DNA of 64,000 bases from Thalassospira profundimaris (GCF_003326795.1 NZ_JPWI01000010.1:62001-126000); one strand, 5' to 3'. Positions 17,014 through 26,171 are shown, numbered from the stretch's first letter. A program made the numbers and translations. The notes: generated by a model not told the origin, from the letters alone.

Positions 17014-18012
17014 TTACTTCAGGTTATCCGGGGTGTATTTGACACCGTTGGCTGCCTGGATTTCGCGAATGACTGCCCAGTCATTCTGGTAGGTGATCGG
17101 GATGAATTTCGAAACACCTTTGAATTCTTCACCAAGGGCGGTGCCCTTCATGTCGAAGGTAAAGAAGGCTTCCTTGATCTTTTCGACCAGTTCCGGCTTC
17201 AGGTTATAGGCATAGTTGAACGAAGTGGTCGGGAAGCGCTTGCTTTCGTAGATGATCTTCACTTCTTTCGGGTCGTAAAGATCGCGCTGGGCCATACGTT
17301 CGACAACTTCGGAGGCAACCGGAGCTGCATCATAGTCGCCGGCAACAACGCCAAGGATCGACTGGTCATGCGATCCGGAATAGACAACTTCGTAATCCTG
17401 TTCCGGAACGACGCCCTGACCCGGCAGAAGGGCACGCGGTGCAAGGTTGCCCGAGTTCGAAGTCGGCGAGGTGTGCGCGACACGCTTGCCTTTCAGATCG
17501 GCCAGTTCGTTGATGCCACTGTCAACGCGGGTATAAAGCTGAAGAGTGTAACCGAAGCGGCCGTCATCCCCACCCATCAGGGCAAACGGAACCGCACCGG
17601 CAAGGTTAACTGCAAACGGCGTCGGACCGGTCGAGAAACCTGCAACATGCAGACGACCCGAACGCATGGCTTCAACTTCGGCCGAGTTCGACTGAACGGC
17701 AAAGAAGTGAACGTCCTTGCCGGTTACTTTTTCAAGATGCTCAAGGAACGGCTCCCAGATGTCGGCATAAACAGCCGGGTCTTCGACCGGGGTATATGCA
17801 AAGACAAGAGTGTCCGGATCGACAAGCTGATCAGCAGGCGGTGCATCGGCCACCAGATCGCCATCCATGTCGCAATAAAGCTGGTCAAGATCGCCACGCG
17901 CGATGCAATCGTCAGCAGCAGCTGCCGGGGCAGCAGTGAAACCAAGCATACCAACCGCAGCAAGCAGTGTGGTGAGCTTCAGGCTGTCAATTTTTTTCGG
18001 ATATGAAAACAC
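17014..18012 (-). CDS. phnD: Phosphonate-type ABC transporter substrate-binding protein
   Basis: 332 residues with a signal peptide ending near AAPAAAA, then a mature PhnD-type periplasmic receptor (DTLVFAYTPVEDPAVYADIW, HFFAVQSNSAEVEAMRSGRL, SPTSNSGNLAPRALLPG, VVYSGSHDQSILGVVAGDYD). The N-terminal extension is unusual: two cysteines (C36, C47) and an EF-hand-like D-x-D-G-D-x-x-x-D at 48-56, absent from E. coli PhnD. The start is GTG 18012, with AAAGG upstream. It is the first gene of phnD-phnC-phnE-phnE-glpD. Phosphate, phosphite, a phosphonate or a phosphate ester are all possible ligands; glpD makes glycerol phosphate-like compounds worth testing. Confidence 0.88.
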   Translation of the reverse strand: MFSYPKKIDSLKLTTLLAAVGMLGFTAAPAAAADDCIARGDLDQLYCDMDGDLVADAPPADQLVDPDTLVFAYTPVEDPAVYADIWEPFLEHLEKVTGKDVHFFAVQSNSAEVEAMRSGRLHVAGFSTGPTPFAVNLAGAVPFALMGGDDGRFGYTLQLYTRVDSGINELADLKGKRVAHTSPTSNSGNLAPRALLPGQGVVPEQDYEVVYSGSHDQSILGVVAGDYDAAPVASEVVERMAQRDLYDPKEVKIIYESKRFPTTSFNYAYNLKPELVEKIKEAFFTFDMKGTALGEEFKGVSKFIPITYQNDWAVIREIQAANGVKYTPDNLK

Positions 18013-18083
18013 GGCTACTGAACCTTTCTTCCCTGTGAACGCTGGCTTTCAGCCATTTATGATGTGGTTTTGTTGGTTTTATT

Positions 18084-18131
18084 GTTGCTTTTATCAACAT
18101 TATGAATTCGAAAAAGTTGAGAAATCAACAT
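18084..18131. promoter_or_regulatory. Candidate operator pair for the DeoR-type regulator
   Basis: GTTG-N7-CAACAT (18084-18100) and GTTG-N6-CAACAT (18116-18131) lie in the 170-base region between divergent phnD and deoR. The CAACAT half-sites are spaced exactly 31 bases, three helical turns. DeoR/GlpR proteins bind multiple direct or inverted repeats in such regions. The assignment is by position and symmetry only. Confidence 0.45.
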
Positions 18132-18182
18132 AAAACTGTAACAAAAGATTTCAGGAGAGGTTGATAGAATAGATGAAACATC

Positions 18183-19013
18183 ATGGAAATAGCCAATCTT
18201 CAGGGGGATATGGCTTTGCGTTTGGGAAAAAAAGCAAGACAACAACGCATTCTGCATGAACTGCAGGTTCATCCGCATGTGAGAGTTGCCACATTGGCAG
18301 AGCGATTCGATGTGGCGACGGAAACAATCCGCCGTGATCTTGACGCCATGAGCGAGGAAGGCCTGATCAAGCGTGAGTTTGGCGGGGCATCAGCGCGACC
18401 GATGGGCCATCAGCCCGATCTGGCGGAACGGCAATTATCTGCGGTGGCCGGGTTCGAACGCATCGGTATGCTGGCGGCTGATATGGTGCGGTCCGGAGAT
18501 GTTGCGATGATTGATGCCGGATCAACAGTGGCACAGATCGCGCCGTTTCTTGCCGCACGGCGCAGTGCGCTGCCACGTACCTTCCTGACCAACTGTTATG
18601 CGGTTGTGCATGGTATGGCTGATCTGGCGGATTATGATGACGTTCTGATGTGTCCGGGCCAGTTTGATCGTCGCGAAAATGCGGTTTATGGCAGTGACAC
18701 GGTCGACTATCTGCGACGCTTCCACGCCAATATTGCCTTTATCGGTGCATCCGGTGTTTCGCGTCAGGGGTTTAGCGACGTGAACCGCCGGGCGGTTGCC
18801 GTTAAACGCGCGATGATGGAACGATCCGATGAAACATGGCTGATGGTTGATCACACCAAATTTGATCAGCGTTATCTTGAAAATGTCGCCCCGCTTGAGG
18901 ATCTGACAGGGATCATCACTGATCGCCCGCCAACCCCGGAAATCACATCACAGCTCGAACGTGCCGGGATCAGGTTGCTGGCCTGGCAAGAGCGGTCTGA
19001 AAAAGTCGGCTAG
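18183..19013 (+). CDS. DeoR/GlpR-family transcriptional regulator
   Basis: 276 residues. The N-terminal winged helix holds the DeoR signature (RQQRILHELQVHPHVRVATL, AERFDVATETIRRDLDAMSE, then GLIKREFGGA). The C-terminal DeoRC sugar-phosphate sensor has MIDAGSTVAQIAPFL, FIGASGVS and WLMVDHTKFDQ. Family members respond to phosphorylated sugars; E. coli GlpR responds to glycerol-3-phosphate. Divergence from the phnD-glpD operon suggests it represses that operon and is released by glycerol-3-phosphate or a related compound. The start is uncertain: ATG 18183 is used, ATG 18210 follows a G-rich stretch with short spacing. Confidence 0.9.
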   Translation: MEIANLQGDMALRLGKKARQQRILHELQVHPHVRVATLAERFDVATETIRRDLDAMSEEGLIKREFGGASARPMGHQPDLAERQLSAVAGFERIGMLAADMVRSGDVAMIDAGSTVAQIAPFLAARRSALPRTFLTNCYAVVHGMADLADYDDVLMCPGQFDRRENAVYGSDTVDYLRRFHANIAFIGASGVSRQGFSDVNRRAVAVKRAMMERSDETWLMVDHTKFDQRYLENVAPLEDLTGIITDRPPTPEITSQLERAGIRLLAWQERSEKVG

Positions 19014-19173
19014 GGCACCAAGGGTTTGAATGCAAACAAATATTATTTGCATTTGCCTTCGTTCTTGATCCGACCCATATTTCCGGTCAACAGTTTGTAA
19101 CCTGAACCAAGTGGCTGTTGCACCGGGTTTCCCGCCCCGGTCAGTTTGACGTCTGACACGGAGGATATCTATC

Positions 19174-20565
19174 GTGACCAATCAAGTGACCACCCGTACC
19201 GAACAAGACACCATGGGCACCGTCGAGGTTCCCGCCGACCGGTACTGGGGCGCACAAACCCAGCGTTCAAAGCAGAATTTCAAAATCGGTGGTGAACGGA
19301 TGCCCGATGCGCTGATCAGGGCGTTCGGGATTCAGAAACTGGCCGCGGCGCGCGCAAATGCTGCTCTTGGCAATCTTGATGCCGACCTTGCCGATGCCAT
19401 TGAGGCCGCGGCATGCGAAGTTGCCGATGGCAAGCTGCTGGATCATTTTCCACTTGTTGTCTGGCAGACCGGATCGGGCACCCAGACCAATATGAATGTC
19501 AACGAAGTCATCGCCAACCGGGCGTGCGAAATCCTGGGTAAACCGATGGGGATGCGTGATCCGGTTCATCCCAATGATCATGTCAATCGTGGACAGTCGT
19601 CCAATGACAGCTTCCCGGCAGCCATGCATATCGCCGCAGTGGTTGAGGTTGAAAAGTCCCTGAAACCGGCACTTGTTCATTTGCGCCGCGCGCTTGAGGC
19701 CAAGGTCAATGCCTTTGCCGATATCGTCAAAATTGGCCGCACCCATATGCAGGATGCGGTGCCTTTGACGCTTGGTCAGGAATTTTCGGGCTATGCCGCG
19801 CAGATTGCCATTGGTCTTGAACGTATTGATGATGCGCTTAAACGTCTGCGCAAGCTGGCCCAGGGCGGTACCGCACTGGGCACCGGGCTGAACGCGCCCA
19901 AGGGATTTGACGTCGAATTCGCCAGACAGGTTTCCGAAATCACCGGAATTGCCTTTGCCACGGCTGAAAACAAGTTCGAGGCCCTTGCTGCCCATGATGC
20001 CTGCGTTGAAATGTCGGGCGTCATGAATGTGCTTGCAGCATCGCTGATGAAGATTGGCAATGACATTCGCCTGCTTGGTTCAGGGCCGCGTTGCGGTTTG
20101 GGCGAACTGGTTCTTCCGGCCAACGAACCCGGATCATCAATCATGCCGGGCAAGGTCAATCCGACACAGGCCGAAGCATTGACGATGGTGTGCGCGCAGG
20201 TCATGGGCAATCATGTTGCCGTGACGGTTGGCGGATCAAACGGACATCTGGACCTGAATGTATTCAAGCCGGTGATTATCTATAACCTGCTGCAATCTAT
20301 TCGCCTGATTGCCGATGCGTCAGTCAGCTTTGCCGATAACTGTGTTGCCGGGCTCGAAGCCGATCAGGAAAAGATCGACCATTATGTCGAACAAAGTCTG
20401 ATGCTGGTGACGGCTCTGGCACCGCATATTGGCTATGATAATGCCGCCGCTGTTGCGAAAAAAGCCCACAAGGATCGCAGCAGCCTGAAAGAAGCCTGCA
20501 TTGCGCTGGGCTTCCTTGATGGTGCGAAATTCGACGAACTGGTTCAGGCACGCGACATGATCTGA
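19174..20565 (+). CDS. fumC: Class II fumarate hydratase
   Basis: 463 residues, full length, with the fumarase/aspartase signature [17 protein letters not shown] and the blocks [30 protein letters not shown] and [20 protein letters not shown]. It is an iron-independent, oxygen-stable hydratase converting fumarate and malate in the TCA cycle. It starts at GTG 19174, with GGAGGA 9 bases upstream. It stands apart from the DeoR gene (160-base gap) and is probably its own unit. Confidence 0.96.
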   Translation: MTNQVTTRTEQDTMGTVEVPADRYWGAQTQRSKQNFKIGGERMPDALIRAFGIQKLAAARANAALGNLDADLADAIEAAACEVADGKLLDHFPLVVWQTGSGTQTNMNVNEVIANRACEILGKPMGMRDPVHPNDHVNRGQSSNDSFPAAMHIAAVVEVEKSLKPALVHLRRALEAKVNAFADIVKIGRTHMQDAVPLTLGQEFSGYAAQIAIGLERIDDALKRLRKLAQGGTALGTGLNAPKGFDVEFARQVSEITGIAFATAENKFEALAAHDACVEMSGVMNVLAASLMKIGNDIRLLGSGPRCGLGELVLPANEPGSSIMPGKVNPTQAEALTMVCAQVMGNHVAVTVGGSNGHLDLNVFKPVIIYNLLQSIRLIADASVSFADNCVAGLEADQEKIDHYVEQSLMLVTALAPHIGYDNAAAVAKKAHKDRSSLKEACIALGFLDGAKFDELVQARDMI

Positions 20566-20709
20566 TGCGGCCTGACTGATGACCTGACGCCACCAATGGC
20601 CGGACAGACATTTCCCCGGTCACAGGTGAGCGTTTGTCGGGGAAGGCTGTCAGGGGCATCTTTGATCAATGTCATTGCGGGTAAGGATGAATTGGGGCAT
20701 ATCAGCCAG

Positions 20710-21180
20710 ATGTTCTCAACCAAACGCCATAACCGCGAGTGTCGCGGTATATCTGTCAGCCGCGTCCTTCAGACTTGGCTGATGGCGTTTGTGATCCTGC
20801 TTGCAGGTATCACCCAGTCCGGCCTGATCCCGGCCCTGATCACTGGCCATGCCACCGGAATTTCGCAGGCCAATGCCGCGGATGCTGTTCCGGGTGGCAA
20901 CGTTGTTCTGATCTGTACGCCAAATGGCATCGAGCCCGTCAATCTGGCGGATAAGGACGGGGATCAACACACCCGACCAGACAATCCGCCCCCAATGGCC
21001 GGTCATGCGTTTTGTTCGCTTTGTGCGACCCATCACGGGGCGGTTGTTGCCATTGAACTACCCGATATGGTGCCGGTTCCGGTTGTCCATCATCTGCGCT
21101 TTGCTGTGGCAAATGGCAAGGCGGATGGTCGCGAAGTTCTGCGTGTACATCATTCACGTGCACCGCCAGTCGCTATCTGA
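20710..21180 (+). CDS. DUF2946-like exported protein, copper-associated
   Basis: 156 residues from ATG 20710. A basic start is followed by a hydrophobic helix (WLMAFVILLAGITQSGLIPA), so it is exported or membrane-anchored. The mature part has NVVLICTPNGIEPVNL and a HAFCSLCATHH cysteine/histidine cluster, the layout of DUF2946 proteins that often sit beside copper genes. It precedes a PCuAC copper chaperone by 65 bases, supporting a role in periplasmic copper handling. An upstream in-frame start at 20596 adds residues with no family match. Confidence 0.65.
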   Translation: MFSTKRHNRECRGISVSRVLQTWLMAFVILLAGITQSGLIPALITGHATGISQANAADAVPGGNVVLICTPNGIEPVNLADKDGDQHTRPDNPPPMAGHAFCSLCATHHGAVVAIELPDMVPVPVVHHLRFAVANGKADGREVLRVHHSRAPPVAI

Positions 21181-21245
21181 TTTCCAAAACGAACTCTTGA
21201 TGAAATCAGACCTGCCACGCGCAGGCAAAAGACGGATGAAACTCC

Positions 21246-21752
21246 ATGAAAAAATTCTTTGCTGTCATTGCGACTTTGGCGTCGCTGTTTGTTGTTAGCA
21301 ATGCCTTTGCGGCCGATATTGAAGTCAAGGATGCCTGGGCAAAGGCTTCTCTTGGTCAGGTGCGCAATGGTGCTGCGTTCTTTGTCGTTGTGAATAACGG
21401 CGATGCGGACCGGATTGTTGGCGTGCGCAGCGATCTTGCAGCCAAGACCGAACTCCACACCCACATCATGGACAACAATGTCATGAAAATGCGTCAGGTC
21501 GAAGGCGGTGTTGATGTTCCGATGCATGGCGAAGTCATGTTCAAGCCGGGCAGCTATCACGTCATGATGATGGGGCTGAAAAAGCCGCTCGAAGAAGGCG
21601 AGATGGTTCAGGTGATACTTGAATTTGAGAAGGCTGGCGATGTTCCGGTTATGATCAATGTCATGGATGCAATGGCCAAGGGCCCGGCGGGCATGGGGGC
21701 GATGAACCATGGTAATATGGATCATGGCGGAATGAACCGTAACGCAAACTGA
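21246..21752 (+). CDS. Periplasmic copper(I) chaperone, PCuAC family
   Basis: 168 residues with a Sec signal peptide (cleavage near NAFA-AD). The cupredoxin-like PCuAC domain shows the copper motif in order: H71, M75, M82 and later H105-x-M107 (ELHTHIMDNNVMKMRQV, KPGSYHVMMMGL). The tail from about residue 150 is rich in Met and His (GAMNHGNMDHGGMN), probably extra copper ligands. These chaperones deliver Cu(I) to the CuA site of cytochrome c oxidase. heme A synthase (ctaA) is also in this window. A terminator follows 36 bases after the stop. Confidence 0.9.
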   Translation: MKKFFAVIATLASLFVVSNAFAADIEVKDAWAKASLGQVRNGAAFFVVVNNGDADRIVGVRSDLAAKTELHTHIMDNNVMKMRQVEGGVDVPMHGEVMFKPGSYHVMMMGLKKPLEEGEMVQVILEFEKAGDVPVMINVMDAMAKGPAGMGAMNHGNMDHGGMNRNAN

Positions 21753-21788
21753 TTGCAGTTATGGCGTCGGTTTGATGGCCGATTTTCA

Positions 21789-21818
21789 GGGGGAAGGTTT
21801 GCGCCTTTCCCCTTTTTT
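21789..21818 (+). terminator. Rho-independent terminator after the copper chaperone gene
   Basis: Stem GGGGGAAGG/CCTTTCCCC (one G-T pair), 6-base loop, then six T. It closes the DUF2946-PCuAC pair ahead of the cupin gene. Confidence 0.85.
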
Positions 21819-21863
21819 CGTCATGATGGGGAAATAGTCGCCGTTGGTCAGAGGGAGCCCGCA

Positions 21864-22367
21864 ATGTCAGAAAACATCACCATCGACGATCTGATTGCCA
21901 AGCTGGGGCTGCAACCCCATCCCGAAGGCGGATATTACGCCGAGACGTTCCGCGCCTTTGAAACATGCAATCCCGGTAACCGCTATCTTGGTGTACGCAG
22001 TACCGGAACGGCGATCTATTACCTGCTGACACCCGATACCTTTTCGGGGATGCATATTCTGACCAGTGACGAAATTTTCCATCATTATCTGGGCGATGCT
22101 GTCGAACAGCTTCAGCTGTTCGAGGACGGAACGCACAAGTGTGTCGAAATCGGCAAGGACCTTCTGGCCGGGCAGAAACCGCAAATGGTCGTGCCCAAAA
22201 ATGTCTGGCAGGGCGCGCGTCTCAAGTCCGGCGGAAAGTTTGCCTTGCTGGGATGTACGGTCGCACCGGGATTTGATTTTGCCGACTTCTCTATGGGCAA
22301 ACGTGCAACCCTGAGCGCGAAATGGCCCGCAGCATCCGATATGATTGCAGCATTGACGCGCGACTGA
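21864..22367 (+). CDS. Cupin-fold protein, DUF985 family
   Basis: 167 residues from ATG 21864, with GAGGGA upstream. It has the DUF985 pattern: LGLQPHPEGGYYAETFR at the N-terminus, then TAIYYLLTPDTFSGMHIL, EIFHHYLGDAVEQLQLF and NVWQGARLKSGGKFALLGCT, ending VAPGFDFADF. Structures of this family are single-domain cupins. Histidines in the barrel (MHIL, FHHY) may bind metal. Enzymatic role unknown. The upstream in-frame extension to 21753 covers the terminator and is rejected. Confidence 0.85.
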   Translation: MSENITIDDLIAKLGLQPHPEGGYYAETFRAFETCNPGNRYLGVRSTGTAIYYLLTPDTFSGMHILTSDEIFHHYLGDAVEQLQLFEDGTHKCVEIGKDLLAGQKPQMVVPKNVWQGARLKSGGKFALLGCTVAPGFDFADFSMGKRATLSAKWPAASDMIAALTRD

Positions 22368-22445
22368 TTTTAAGGCGAAATCGCTCTGTCACCAATCCGG
22401 GACGGGGCCAGTTCGGGCGCTGTTCCGAAATACAGGATATGCCCC

Positions 22446-23105
22446 ATGCAGTTCGATACCTGGCTTTTATTTGCCGGGGCGGCAATCGCGTTGTCGATGG
22501 TTCCCGGCCCCAATAACCTTCTTGCGATGTTTAATGGTGCCCGCTACGGCGTCGTGTCGGCGGCGGTCGGTGGTGTCGGGCGTATCATGGCCTTTGCGCT
22601 GATGATCGTGATTGCCGCAACAGGGCTTGGCGTTATTCTGGCGGCCAGTGAAACGGCCTTTCTGATCATTAAATGGGTCGGGGCGGTCTATCTGGTTTGG
22701 CTTGGTGTCAAAAGCTGGCTTGCCAAGGTGCATGATGTTGACGCCGATACTGTTACCGGTTCGGGGCAGGTCGTGCTTATGGCCTATCCCGGTGCCTTTA
22801 CTCTGGCACGCACAGAATTTCTGACGGCGATTGGCAATCCCAAGGCGATTTTGATTTTTACCGCCTTCTTCCCGCAATTTCTTGACCCTGCACAGGCCTA
22901 TGGTGCGCAATTCACGGTCATGGGCTTGACGTTCCTTGCGATGGAAAGTTCGGTCTTGCTTGTTTATGGACTTCTGGGGGGACAGGTCAAAGGCCTGATC
23001 CGGTCGGCGCGTCATATGCGGATGCTTAATCGTGTATCGGGTGCGCTTCTGGTCGGGGCGGGGGTGCTATTGGCCTTTACCGAGCGGACCCGTTCATCGG
23101 CCTGA
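22446..23105 (+). CDS. LysE/RhtB-family amino acid exporter
   Basis: 219 residues with six hydrophobic segments and the RhtB signature near the N-terminus (AIALSMVPGPNNLLAMFNGA, then RYGVVSAAVGGVGR). This family exports amino acids such as homoserine, threonine or lysine across the inner membrane. The C-terminal half keeps AIGNPKAILIFTAFFPQF. It follows the cupin gene by 78 bases. The substrate cannot be read from sequence. Confidence 0.88.
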   Translation: MQFDTWLLFAGAAIALSMVPGPNNLLAMFNGARYGVVSAAVGGVGRIMAFALMIVIAATGLGVILAASETAFLIIKWVGAVYLVWLGVKSWLAKVHDVDADTVTGSGQVVLMAYPGAFTLARTEFLTAIGNPKAILIFTAFFPQFLDPAQAYGAQFTVMGLTFLAMESSVLLVYGLLGGQVKGLIRSARHMRMLNRVSGALLVGAGVLLAFTERTRSSA

Positions 23106-23140
23106 CTTCCATTTGATGGAAAGACATTCCGAAATGCGCA

Positions 23141-23170
23141 GGGGCGCGCTGGTTAAAGCGCGCCCCCTTG
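23141..23170. terminator. Hairpin between convergent lysE-type gene and dppF
   Basis: Perfect 10-bp GC-rich stem GGGGCGCGCT/AGCGCGCCCC with a 6-base loop, located between the 3' ends of two convergent genes. The downstream tail is only weakly T-rich on either strand, so efficiency is uncertain. Confidence 0.5.
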
Positions 23171-23209
23171 CTCCCTTGTCTACCCGGACATCCGGGTGAT
23201 CGCCTGTTC

Positions 23210-24205
23210 TCAGGCGATTTCCTCGACCCGGTGGCACGCCACTTCGCGGCCCTCGAAATTGCGCAGTTCCGGGCGAACCTTTGCGCATTCCTCGGTCGCA
23301 AACGGGCAGCGTTTATGGAACGCACAGCCCGATGGCGGGTTGATCGGTGAAGGCAATTCGCCGGTAAGCGGTTCTGCCTTTACACGATGTGCCGGATCGA
23401 TCTTTGGTGCCGATGCCAGAAGCGCCCTTGTATAGGGATGCAACGGCTTGGCAAAAATCTCTTCGGTCGGTCCTTTTTCAGCGACGCGACCGAGATACAT
23501 CACCATGACGTCATCTGCAATATGTCTGACGACAGAAAGATCGTGCGAGATGAAGACATAGGCGACATTCATCTCTTCCTGAAGATCCATCATCAGGTTG
23601 AGAACCTGCGCCTGGACCGACACATCAAGGGCAGAAACCGGTTCATCGGCAACGATGACTTTCGGTTCCAGAATAAGAGCACGCGCAATGGCGATACGCT
23701 GACGCTGCCCGCCCGAGAACATATGCGGATAGCGCTGGAAGAATTCCGGGCGCAGACCAACCTTGGCCATGGTTTCGCGAACACGTTCCTCGCGTTCCTT
23801 GCGACCAAGGTGATCCATGTTCAGCAACACCGGTTCGGCCAGAATCTGACCGACCTTCTTGCGCGGGTTAAGCGACCCGTAAGGGTTCTGGAAAATCATC
23901 TGAACTGTGCGGCGGAAAATTTTGGCATCCTTGTCAGAAAGGTTGCCGACCGCATGGCCATTAATCTTCAGCGCGCCCGCACTGGGTTTTTCAATCAGGG
24001 TCAGCTGACGACCAAGGGTCGATTTGCCGCAACCTGACTCGCCAACGACTGCCAGCGTCTTTTTGGCTTCAAGCGTGAAGGACACACCATCAAGCGCCTT
24101 GACCGTCGCGCCGGGTTTGCCGAAACCGCGATTAACATCATAGTGACGGACGAGGTCATCGGATTCCAGAAGCGGAACACCGGGTTTGGTATCCAGAAAA
24201 CTCAT
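23210..24205 (-). CDS. dppF: Peptide ABC transporter ATP-binding protein DppF
   Basis: 331 residues. Walker A VVGESGCGKSTLGRQL, signature MFSGGQRQRIAIARALILEP, Walker B VIVADEPVSALDV and the C-terminal oligopeptide/dipeptide extension with a cysteine cluster (CAFHKRCPFATEEC, typical of DppF/OppF and able to hold an iron-sulfur cluster). It powers peptide import together with DppD. ATG 24205 overlaps the dppD stop by one base (TAATG). It is the last gene of the operon, followed by a GC-rich hairpin. Confidence 0.93.
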   Translation of the reverse strand: MSFLDTKPGVPLLESDDLVRHYDVNRGFGKPGATVKALDGVSFTLEAKKTLAVVGESGCGKSTLGRQLTLIEKPSAGALKINGHAVGNLSDKDAKIFRRTVQMIFQNPYGSLNPRKKVGQILAEPVLLNMDHLGRKEREERVRETMAKVGLRPEFFQRYPHMFSGGQRQRIAIARALILEPKVIVADEPVSALDVSVQAQVLNLMMDLQEEMNVAYVFISHDLSVVRHIADDVMVMYLGRVAEKGPTEEIFAKPLHPYTRALLASAPKIDPAHRVKAEPLTGELPSPINPPSGCAFHKRCPFATEECAKVRPELRNFEGREVACHRVEEIA

Positions 24206-25218
24206 TATACAGTCTCCCCGGTGGCCAGATCGGCAGTTAGGCCGGTCGGCTGGCCCTGATCATTAAGCGGATAGAAGCAGCGTACATCGCGTCCGTTGAA
24301 GTCAGTGACTTCCGGACGTGCGCTTATGCAGCTTTCATTGGCGTAGCGGCATCGCGGTGCCAGAAGACATCCCGTCGGGCGGTCATACTGGCCCGGAACC
24401 ACGCCGGGGATAGTGCGCAGGCGATCATGGCCCTCGGAACGTTCCGGCAATGCTTCAAGCAGCGCCTGCGTATACGGATGACGCGGGGCGGCAAAGATGC
24501 TGTCGGCAGGACCGCTTTCAAACAGCTGGCCCGCATACATGACTTGAATGCGGTTGGCGGCCTCGGACACCAGTGCAAGGTCATGGGTAATCAACAAAAG
24601 CCCCATATCGCTGTCTTCCTGCAGTTTCAGCAGAAGATCAATGATCTGGGCCTGAATGGTGACATCAAGGGCCGTGGTCGGTTCATCGGCGATCAGAAGA
24701 CGCGGCTTGCAGGCGATCGCCATCGCAATGACGATACGCTGGCTCATGCCACCCGAAAGCTGATGTGGATAGGCGGTCATACGTGACTTCGGATCGGGGA
24801 TGCCGACCTGATTAAGAAGTTCGAGCGTACGTTCACGACGCTGCTTCTTGGTGCCGCCTTCATGGACCTTAAGGGCTTCCATGATCTGGGCTTCGACCGT
24901 GAAGCAGGGGTTAAGCGCAGACATCGGATCCTGGAAGATCATGGCGATGTCTTTGCCGGTGATTTCGCGACGACGTTTCGCAGGCATCCCCAACAGGTCC
25001 TGACCGTCAAAGGTCAGGGCGTCTGCTGTGACACGACCGGGAAAATCGATCAGGCCCATAACGGCAAGCGATGATACCGATTTACCGGAACCCGATTCAC
25101 CGACGATGCCAAGAACTTCGCCGCGATCAACTGAATAGCTTACTGAATCAACAGCACGAAACGGCTTGTCTTCGGAGCCGAACTCGACTGTCAGGTTTTT
25201 TACTTCGAGAAGAGCCAT
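24205..25218 (-). CDS. dppD: Peptide ABC transporter ATP-binding protein DppD
   Basis: 337 residues. Walker [18 protein letters not shown]-loop [12 protein letters not shown], signature [19 protein letters not shown], Walker [14 protein letters not shown], then the C-terminal peptide-transporter extension with [14 protein letters not shown]. It forms the ATPase pair with DppF. It begins 3 bases after dppC, all in one operon. Confidence 0.93.
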   Translation of the reverse strand: MALLEVKNLTVEFGSEDKPFRAVDSVSYSVDRGEVLGIVGESGSGKSVSSLAVMGLIDFPGRVTADALTFDGQDLLGMPAKRRREITGKDIAMIFQDPMSALNPCFTVEAQIMEALKVHEGGTKKQRRERTLELLNQVGIPDPKSRMTAYPHQLSGGMSQRIVIAMAIACKPRLLIADEPTTALDVTIQAQIIDLLLKLQEDSDMGLLLITHDLALVSEAANRIQVMYAGQLFESGPADSIFAAPRHPYTQALLEALPERSEGHDRLRTIPGVVPGQYDRPTGCLLAPRCRYANESCISARPEVTDFNGRDVRCFYPLNDQGQPTGLTADLATGETV

Positions 25219-25221
25219 GAC

Positions 25222-26157
25222 TTACCGTTTCATCTTGGGATCAAGGGCATCGCGCAGACCATCACCCATCAGGTTGAAGGCAAGCACGGTGACAAGGATG
25301 CAAAGGCCGGGGAAGGTGATGACCCACCATGCCGAACCCACGAATTCACGGGCTTCGGACAGCATGGTACCCCATTCCGGCAGCGGCGGCTGTGCGCCAA
25401 GGCCAAGGAAGCCAAGGGCAGCAGCGTCAAGGATCGCACTCGAAATACCCAGTGTGCCCTGAACAATCAGCGGTGCCATGCAGTTCGGAAGAATGTTCAC
25501 GAACATCTGGCGGACATGTCCGGCACCGGCAATCTGCGATGCAATGACATATTCCTTGTTCAGTTCGGACACCACCGATGCGCGGGTCAGACGCACATAA
25601 TGCGGTAACTGGACAATCGCGATGGCGAGCATCGCATTTTCAAGTCCCGGGCCGAGGATCGCAACAATGGCAAGCGCCATGATCAGGCTGGGCAGGGCCA
25701 GCATGATATCCATCAGGCGCATGATAGCGACTTCGACCCAACCGCGGAAATATCCCGCAACCATGCCAAGAACGATACCGGAAATCATCGACAGGATGAC
25801 AACAAACACGCCGATAGAAACCGACAGCTGCGCACCGTGGATCAGACGCGACAGGATATCGCGGCCCACCGCATCGGTGCCAAGGATGTAACGCGGATCG
25901 GCACCTTCCATCCAGACCGGTGGTTTAAGAAATGCGGTACGGTCCTGTGCAATCGGATCAAACGGCGCAATCCATTGTGCGGTCAGCGCAAGGAACAGAA
26001 TGATCGCAATGACGATCAGGCCAGCCAATGCACCGCGGTTCTTTTTGAAGTAGTCCCAGGTCTCGCGTAGCGGGCTGGGCGGTGCGCCCATCGGTTCAAC
26101 AGCGGCTTCCGCCAGAGTGTTCACCGGGGCTGCGGACGGGGTATTATTCTCGCTCAT
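25222..26157 (-). CDS. dppC: Peptide ABC transporter permease DppC
   Basis: 311 residues with an N-terminal OppC extension (ETWDYFKKNRGALAGLIVI) and six membrane helices. The coupling motif appears as REFVGSAWWVITFPGLCILV, and the family blocks DAVGRDILSRLIHGAQLS and ALGFLGLGAQPPLPEWGTML are intact. It forms the channel with DppB. It lies 14 bases after dppB. Confidence 0.93.
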   Translation of the reverse strand: MSENNTPSAAPVNTLAEAAVEPMGAPPSPLRETWDYFKKNRGALAGLIVIAIILFLALTAQWIAPFDPIAQDRTAFLKPPVWMEGADPRYILGTDAVGRDILSRLIHGAQLSVSIGVFVVILSMISGIVLGMVAGYFRGWVEVAIMRLMDIMLALPSLIMALAIVAILGPGLENAMLAIAIVQLPHYVRLTRASVVSELNKEYVIASQIAGAGHVRQMFVNILPNCMAPLIVQGTLGISSAILDAAALGFLGLGAQPPLPEWGTMLSEAREFVGSAWWVITFPGLCILVTVLAFNLMGDGLRDALDPKMKR

Positions 26158-26171
26158 CTTTCGCAGTCCCC

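Noticed and set aside
16915-18006. 363-codon open frame antisense to phnD
   Set aside because: It mirrors phnD on the opposite strand, has no recognisable domain, and phnD has strong homology and a signal peptide; long antisense frames are expected from the codon bias here.
18173-18259. Short frame MKHHGNSQ... overlapping the deoR start, possible leader peptide
   Set aside because: It is out of frame with deoR, has poor spacing to the AGGAGAGG upstream and no regulatory codon run.
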